Positions 58,203-64,000 of a stretch of 64,000 nt of DNA are shown here, in pieces (position 1 is the first letter of the stretch; every line of letters begins with the position of its first letter). This stretch comes from Larimichthys crocea (taxonomy: Eukaryota > Chordata > Actinopteri > Sciaenidae), in the NCBI RefSeq assembly GCF_000972845.2, contig NC_040020.1, forward strand, positions 3,596,669 through 3,660,668, in the 5' to 3' direction. Both the position numbers and the translations under genes were made by a program. The notes beneath the pieces were generated by a model, which saw nothing but the letters and a program-made list of their open reading frames with translations, was not told the origin of the DNA and made no database searches.

Positions 58203-58358
58203 TGCTCCTACTGCTACTCCTCCTAAGAATGCAGTCTCTTCGATGAGCTTCTCACTATCACTCTCACCATCCGTGCCCACCAGCTTCATGAAGACGTTGT
58301 TAAAAGTGCCGGCATGGAGGGCCCCAGCAGTGGACACAGTCACTTTATAATCCACCAT
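58203..58358 (-). CDS. Lipoxygenase C exon 1 (intact)
   Basis: 156 bases, one codon longer than in A and B. Encodes [20 protein letters not shown] and then [18 protein letters not shown]. Donor GTAAGT. Confidence 0.85.
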
Positions 58359-59339
58359 TTTTCTCTTTGGAAAGCCGGAGAATCCTGGAGGGGATAAAAT
58401 AATAATAATCATTCTCACCACTGATTAACGGTCACTAAATTAATCAGAGTGCAAAAAATTCTATACAGGTAAGACCAGATCAAAATTTTTGCTAACCTAA
58501 ATAATTTTATATAGAATCTCTATCACCTGTATTAATGCAATCGAGGTTCTTTGATGAACTCCTTTGGGTGCCGTTTAGCAAGCTGGTGTAGAAAGTCTGC
58601 GATTGTTCTTCTGTCAGCAACTAAATTTATATGTTACAGTATTTCCGTGATGATGTGATAAGAGATCATGACACCAACACCTTGGCAAGGATCCAAGGAA
58701 TAGGTGTCATATTCAGTTATCATTTACATTCAGCTGTACTACAGTTGTAATACGACTTTTGTTTTTCTAAAGGTTAGTCTCTAAGGTCACAACTACCCAG
58801 TTATTAACCATTTGAGGCTCCCTCCCTGTTTCAGCGTGTGCCTGACGGTTAGTCCTGCTGAGGACACATTGTAACACATAAACAACATTAAACAACAATA
58901 CATATTACTGTTGTTTGATATATGTAATGGATGTAAATGTTAAACAACAAAAGTGTTTACCTGTACAGTTTGTCTAAATCTTTTATAAATATTTTATTTA
59001 GAACATTTCTCATAGAAAAGACATGTCATTAACAAATGAACATTCAGATTAATCATTTTTATTATTCATTTAATCAACTATAACATGATAGTAACTGATT
59101 TCTATAATATAGCAAATACATACAGTACAGACAATTTATGTTAAATGAATGCAAATAACAGTTATGTAATCACAAAAGACACAAATCAAATGTGTTATTT
59201 TTAATGTTTCCCATACACACAAACACTCAGTGCCCTCTTTTATGGCATACTTGTACAATCCATTGTTTTCAATACAACAGCCATAAGTTCAAACTTTACA
59301 AAGTTTATTATGCTCAGTTCTGTTGACTTGTGGTATTGT

Positions 59340-59460
59340 TGAGTCTCTGTAATTAATATTATAAAGAGCACAGTCTAGACCAGCTCTGTATGGAAAGTGT
59401 CATGAGATAACTTTTGTTATGATTTGGCGCTATTTAAATAAAATTGAATTGAACTGAACT
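59340..59460 (+). repeat. Non-LTR retroelement 3' tail
   Basis: Reads AGTCTAGACCAGCTCTGTAT, then AAGTGTCATGAGATAACTTT, TGATTTGGCGCTATTTAAAT and a short AAATTGAATTGAACTGAACT tail. This is a very common percomorph retroelement end. Non-coding. Confidence 0.6.
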
Positions 59461-61469
59461 TTGTCAGAAATGTGTAAATTCAATTGGATGTTTACCTGTA
59501 CCTGAGAGAGGCAAAATATTAGAAATACCACCACTAATGTAACTATTGCAGATGTTGAGAAGAAGATGCGATGGCTGCAATGGAAGTTTGACTGGTGGTG
59601 GGACTTGGTTGGAGCAGTGTACTGGGCATATTAGCAGCACAGAAATTAATTTGATATTAATGGCTGCTCTCCCATTAAGTTGTCAACTGAACACTGTAGA
59701 TAGATCCAACTACATAATTTGAGTTACGCTACTTGACATCTGCTAAAGAAATGACACAATGCATAAGAATTCAGCACCACTCCACACATAACCATGTTCT
59801 CTAATGAAGACATCAAGTATACTTGACCAACAGTGTTTTACAGGAGGATGCTTGTGAACACCTGTTCTATTTTTTTCTTTTTTGTCTTTTAAATGTTATT
59901 TTCAGTCTATGAAATCAAACTTTTTTGTGCAAAGCTTGTTTAAGTTTTACTCCAGCAATCAACCATGTACAGAACTTTTCAGTACATGTTTTTAGGCTCA
60001 GGGTGAGGCTATATTCATGATATTGTACCATCATACTAAGCACAAACTTCTTATTGAGAATCATTACAAAGTTTCAGGGCGTTCCCGTAACCATGTTAAT
60101 GGATTTTTTACACGATCCGGACAGAGTAGAGTCGTTGTTTCACATATGAAGCAACAACAGGAGACTCTCTGTGTCAGATGTGTTTTCACATGTTGACTTA
60201 ACTTTACAAACCCAGTCTCAAAATGACGTCACAGCTCTGTGACAAGTCCACGCTAGTTAAACTGCTAAACTTAAGCGCAGATGCTCCGTGTTTAGGTCCC
60301 GGCCTTAAACATGGATTGATCTCATAAATGGCCTCTATGAACTCTAAATGACGGAAATAGCGATGGAGAACTCAAATTAATGAACTACATAGAACAATCC
60401 TATGGCTGTGCGCTATGGAAAATAAGTCTACTGTTCTATGTAATCAACCCTGGCAAACTTTTATCAAACAAACTTACAACAAATCACAAGCTATTCTTAA
60501 AAAACAACAATCTCACAATCAGACATCTAATACATTTTGATACTATTTAAGGGCCTTAATTTTCAGTTGATTTACTACCTTTTAATACTTTTTAATACCC
60601 CAGGGACACCCTGTAACAGTGTCAAAAAGTAGACTTGATGGCAGAGCAGTTGTATTGGATTGCTTTAGATCATGCAGGCGTAGCTAATAAAACACCACCG
60701 AGTTCCTTACATCAACTGCTCAGAAAAGACAGGCTGACATACATTAAGATAGTTATATTGGTCACAGAAAGCTCAATTTATCAGTGCAAAGCTACGACAA
60801 CACATAGCAGTTCGTTTTGAGACAGTTGGCTTCAGCTTGTTGATCCATCCATCCAGGATACAAACCCGTTGGAAATTTTCCTTGACCAAACTAGGTAGAA
60901 CAGGAAACAAACAAAAAAAAGACAGGTTATTACAGGTACTTTTTTTCCCTCCGGGAATTGCATATATCCGTTATAGCACAGCCCTTCAACAATTAAGAAA
61001 CACCTTGATGTAATATGTATAATGCATTACAAAAAGTGTGTCAGGCAAGTCGTCAATGTCAGAGAAGACAAAAGACAAATATGAAATGTGAGTTTGAGAG
61101 AGAGAGCAAATGATTTTGCATAAAAGAAAAAGAACTTGCCTCCAGTTAATGCAAAAACTTTTCTCTGTATAAGGGCCTAACACTATATGTTTATGCGCTC
61201 ACTGTTAGTACAATAAGAGTGCTACCTTTTTGTGTATATGGTCATACTCGCTGTAATTACTGTAGATACACTTTCCAATACAACACACTGCAATCCAAAA
61301 CACCACTAACTACAGACTCAAAGATTAACATAAAGTTAATTTGGCACATCTCTGACACATTCTGAACAAAATGAGACATCAAACTGAAATATAATACTGC
61401 AAGCTAAAACAAAGGACCAGTGTCGATACCGGTTGTACAGTGTTGGATTCTTACTTTTCCTTGTGTGTT

Positions 61470-61915
61470 CTTAGATGGTGACAAGTGTGGTTTCACTACA
61501 ACAATGTCTTTTTTGCCAATCAGACCTGTATGAACAATACCTGAACTTGCACAACTACAGGAAGAAGATGCAAAGAATGATGAAAAAAACCCATATTTCC
61601 TTGTTGGGTGTCATCGTACTAAAATTTAATACAGACAGTTTAATTAAAACAATGACAAATGACTGTCACTGTCCACCTGCGGTACACCTGTATAATGGGA
61701 AAGTGCAGCCTGTTATTCTAATGCGTGGGGTACTGCTATGTCTAACCACAGAACTGGTTTGACTCAGTTCAACTTATCATATGTTGTTTCATCGCAAGTG
61801 TGAACTCAAGTGTTTGACCGTCTTTGCAAAGAATAAAGCTACCAAAAGACATTACTTCAGACTTCACAAATTAAACAAATCAGAAGTGGCATCCCTTGAT
61901 TGATTGGATTTAGAA
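61470..61915 (+). mobile_element. LTR-like fragment, second copy
   Basis: Matches 48,730-49,050 through CTTGCACAACTACAGGAAGA, GCAAAGAATGATGAAAAAAA, GCAGCCTGTTATTCTAATG, AGAACTGGTTTGACTCAGTT, AATAAAG and TCAGAAGTGGCATCCCTTG. The bases just before the primer-site-like stretch are deleted relative to the first copy. Confidence 0.55.
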
Positions 61916-62215
61916 ACAAGAAAACAATGCAAATATTAGTTTCTCACACGAATATACACTGCTCAAAAAAATTTAAGGAACACAATGCCACATCATTAAT
62001 GGAAATAAAAATGATCATCCTACAGAGGGCTGAATTCAAAGACGTCTCCAAAATCAAAGCAAAAAAATGATGCGGCAGGCTAGTCCATTTTGCCCAAAAT
62101 TTCTTTGTAGCAACTCATAATGGTACTCAGTAGTTTGTATGGCCTCCACGTGCATGTATGCATGCCTGACAATGTCAGGGCATGCTCCTAATGAGATGAC
62201 GGATGGTGTCCTGGG

Positions 62216-62975
62216 TAGGGATGTAACGATGCATTGTAACACGATTAAAAATCAGTACATTTCACAACAGATTCACACCGGTTGACAGAAAAAATGAGTT
62301 GCAATGCTTTGCGAATGCGAGAGAAGTAGGATATGTTCTTTTTTTAAAAATTAGAAATAGGTTACGTTATCTTAAAAAAAGTCACTGGTTGGTGATTCAT
62401 TTGTTTAATGTCAGATGTCAAATCACGTGACTTTACGTCACTACGTAGGTACGGAGCACAGAACGAGGGAAGACATGGCGACGGTAGAAAACAGCTTTGA
62501 AATAGAGGACGCACCGAGCAGTTTTAAATCACCTGTGTGACAGCATTTTGGTTTCCCTATATACACAAATATAACCGTGAGAAATGGACAGACAAAACCA
62601 AAACAGCATGTAAATATTGCAAGAGACTGCTGACATAGCGGCAACACGAGCAACATGCAGCAGCATATTAGCCGCCACCACAGTGACAGGCAAAGTAACG
62701 TTACGCCATCTCGTGAGCGAAAATTGCACATTACATCAGTTATCACTAGTTTACTTGTGAGATTGTTTTTAAAGAAAGGAGATATTTTTCATGTATTTTG
62801 TTGTTTAAGATGACCATGTAAGTTGCACTTTTTTATAAAAGAATACAAACTGTTTCTTCTTCTTCTGTTAAAGTTTCTGTAAAGAAAGCACCTAAGAATT
62901 GTTTCCTACAAATAAAAAGATAATTTTATTTGGTCATAATTTGTCTGTAGCTCATTTTGATAAAAAAAAAAATAG
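62216..62975 (+). mobile_element. hAT-family fragment with BED zinc finger remnant
   Basis: Begins TAGGGATGTAACGATGCATT. The plus strand around 62,475-62,700 reads in broken frames as MATVENSFEIEDAPSSF, QHFGFPIYTN and SGNTSNMQQHISRHHSD, which is the BED-type zinc finger of hAT transposases with Cys and His positions recognisable. A stop and frameshifts are present. It sits inside the Tc1-like element and is therefore the younger insertion. Confidence 0.65.
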
Positions 62976-63475
62976 TATCCCTCCCAGATCTGGACCAGGG
63001 CATCACTGAGCTCCTGGGCAGTCAGAGGTGCAACCTGACGGCATATGATGGACGGAAACATAATGTCCAAGAGGTGTTCTACTGGATTTAGGTCAGTTGA
63101 GCATAGGGGCCAGTCAATGGTATCAATTCCTTCATCCTCTAGGAACTGCCTGCATACTCTGGCCATATGAGGCTGGGCATTGTCGTGCACCAGGAGGAAC
63201 CCAGGACCCACTGCACCAGCATAGGGTCTGACAATGGGTCCAAATATTTCATGGTGATACCTAATAGTTGTCAGGGTGCCGTTGTCTAACTTGCAGAGGT
63301 CTGCGTGTCCTATGCCTCCCCAGACCATCACTGATCCACCACCAAACCGGTCATGCTGAATGATGTTGCAGGCAGCATAACGTTCTCCACGGCGTCTCCA
63401 GACCCGTTCACGTCTATCACATGTGTACAGGTTGAACCTGTTGTCATCTGTGAAATCGCAGGGCACCAGTGGCAA
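62976..63475 (-). pseudogene. Tc1-like transposase, C-terminal part
   Basis: Encodes FTDDNRFNLYTCDRRERVWR, GGGSVMVWGGIG, FLLVHDNAQPHMARVC and WPLCSTDLNPVEHLLD. The DDE catalytic residues are visible: Asp in FTDD, Asp in HDNAQPH and Glu in NPVEH. The N-terminal DNA-binding domains are absent and the C-terminal end is cut by the hAT insertion, so it is not functional. Confidence 0.85.
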
Positions 63476-63542
63476 ATATAGATCAAGCTGTAGCTCAGTT
63501 TATCAATGCAAGGCTGCTATGAAACACACACATAATATAATG

Positions 63543-63870
63543 CAGAGGTGTCCAAACTTCTTTTAAAGACGGACAGATTTGACAATGTGAAGATCCCTGG
63601 GGGCCAAACTATTATTTTAATTATTATTACATATATTATATTTTAATAATTATTAAACTAGTATTTTAAATGTTCTGTAACAATTATATTTTCAGTGTCA
63701 TGATTCTGTCTTTTTTTTCAAAAATGACAATGTAACCAAATATAAGCCAATCAGACGTGAATAAATCTAAAAACAAGTTCTGCCTTTCTTCAGTCAAATG
63801 CGGGCCGTGGGCCCCATGAAATCTGACCGCAGGCCGTGATTGGCCCCTGGGCCATACTTTGGACATCCTG
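63543..63870. mobile_element. hAT-type MITE with target-site duplication
   Basis: The left end CAGAGGTGTCCAAAC is inverse to the right end GGACATCCTG (CTTTGGACATCCTG). The flanking 8-mers ATATAATG (63535-63542) and AAGTAATG (63871-63878) form a slightly diverged target duplication. The corresponding flank of C at about 52,785-52,830 lacks the element. No protein frame. Confidence 0.8.
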
Positions 63871-64000
63871 AAGTAATGTTTACATAATAATATGATGTAT
63901 AATAACATACAATATCCCAGAAAAAAATAATTGATGGTCACATTTTGGTCATGAAAGATACATATGTTTATAGGAAACTTCTCAATGTAGCAGCTGCACA

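Larger units (their letters stand above)
53684..58358 (-). pseudogene. Lipoxygenase copy C, intact 5' half, broken 3' half
   Basis: All fourteen exon homologues are present in order. Exons 1-6 (58203-58358, 57833-58037, 57597-57678, 57219-57341, 57021-57124, 56381-56535) are uninterrupted, with good splice sites and about 258 codons in frame. From exon 7 on, every exon has length errors relative to B: 145 vs 144, 209 vs 204, 82 vs 87, 166 vs 170, 119 vs 122, 100 vs 101, 151 vs 171 and 179 vs 180 bases. These come from scattered one- and two-base indels, and the exon 8 donor and exon 9 acceptor are lost. As written it is a pseudogene. The sudden change from clean to noisy near 56,150 leaves open that the errors are in the assembly. 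Confidence 0.75.
58359..61956. other. Upstream region of copy C
   Basis: No exon was recognised in 3.6 kb. It contains the shared upstream block (58,505-58,680), a LINE-tail-like repeat (59,340-59,460), AT-rich sequence, and the LTR-like fragment 61,470-61,915. At about 61,915 it passes into sequence matching a lipoxygenase 3' flank. Confidence 0.55.
61957..63475 (-). mobile_element. Tc1/mariner-like element interrupted by a hAT fragment
   Basis: The left end CACTGCTCAAAAAAATTTAA follows a TA dinucleotide, as in Tc1-type elements. The element runs to about 62,220, is interrupted, and resumes at about 62,976. The other terminal repeat was not found, and the site rejoins lipoxygenase flank at about 63,478, so the 5' part of the transposon is lost. 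Confidence 0.8.
61915..64000 (-). other. 3' flank of a further lipoxygenase copy, split by transposons
   Basis: GCAAATATTAGTTTCTCACAC at about 61,930, GATCAAGCTGTAGCTCAGTT at 63,481 and CACATTTTGGTCATGAAAGATA near the end match the 3' flanks of B (41,500-41,670) and C (52,660-52,770). In B these lie 0.2-0.4 kb beyond the stop codon. A last exon of another copy would therefore be expected just right of the window. Confidence 0.65.

Noticed and set aside
62441..62746. 101-codon minus-strand open frame
   Set aside because: It is antisense to the BED zinc-finger remnant of the hAT fragment and has no motifs of its own.
1..64000. CRISPR arrays, operons, bacterial promoters or ribosome binding sites
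   Set aside because: Gene structure is eukaryotic throughout. The short tandem repeats are two-copy or microsatellite and lack the repeat-spacer pattern.

Overview
The window is vertebrate nuclear DNA, almost certainly from a teleost fish and probably a percomorph. Genes are split into GT-AG exons, introns are long, and the spaces between exons hold repeat families typical of fish: Tc1/mariner and hAT elements, a tRNA-derived SINE, LINE 3' tails, foldback elements and LTR fragments. There is no sign of prokaryotic or viral gene organisation.

Left third (1-23.1 kb, + strand): the 3' part of npnt (nephronectin), an extracellular-matrix ligand of integrin alpha8beta1. Nine coding exons join in one open frame (490 complete residues plus a stop). 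They encode four EGF-like domains, a Pro/Thr-rich linker with an RGD motif, a short acidic integrin-binding segment and a C-terminal MAM domain. The signal peptide and first EGF exons lie to the left of the window. A 3'UTR with a long (TA)n tract and two candidate poly(A) signals follows.

23.1-28.2 kb: an intergenic gap with only dispersed repeats.

Right two thirds (28.2-64.0 kb, - strand): a tandem array of arachidonate-type lipoxygenase genes (PLAT plus catalytic domain; closest by eye to the ALOX15B/ALOX12B/ALOXE3 group). Copy A (28,198-36,141) and copy B (41,899-48,434) are each complete: 14 exons, all phases matching, predicted 670 and 667 aa, all five iron ligands present. Copy C (53,684-58,358) has clean exons 1-6, but exons 7-14 are full of one- and two-base indels. 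Copy D (50,564-51,302) is a remnant of exons 1-3 whose intron 3 is joined directly to a lipoxygenase 3' flank. At the right edge (61.9-64.0 kb) the 3' flank of another copy appears, so the array very probably continues beyond the window.

The array has been reshaped by a probable gene-conversion tract between A and B (exons 8-9), by segmental duplications, and by transposon insertions. The insertions include a hAT fragment nested in a Tc1-like element, a hAT-type MITE whose empty site is visible in copy C, and two LTR families. The main caution is that about 50.5-56.1 kb looks either like decayed pseudogene sequence or like poorly corrected assembly. The two possibilities give different gene counts.
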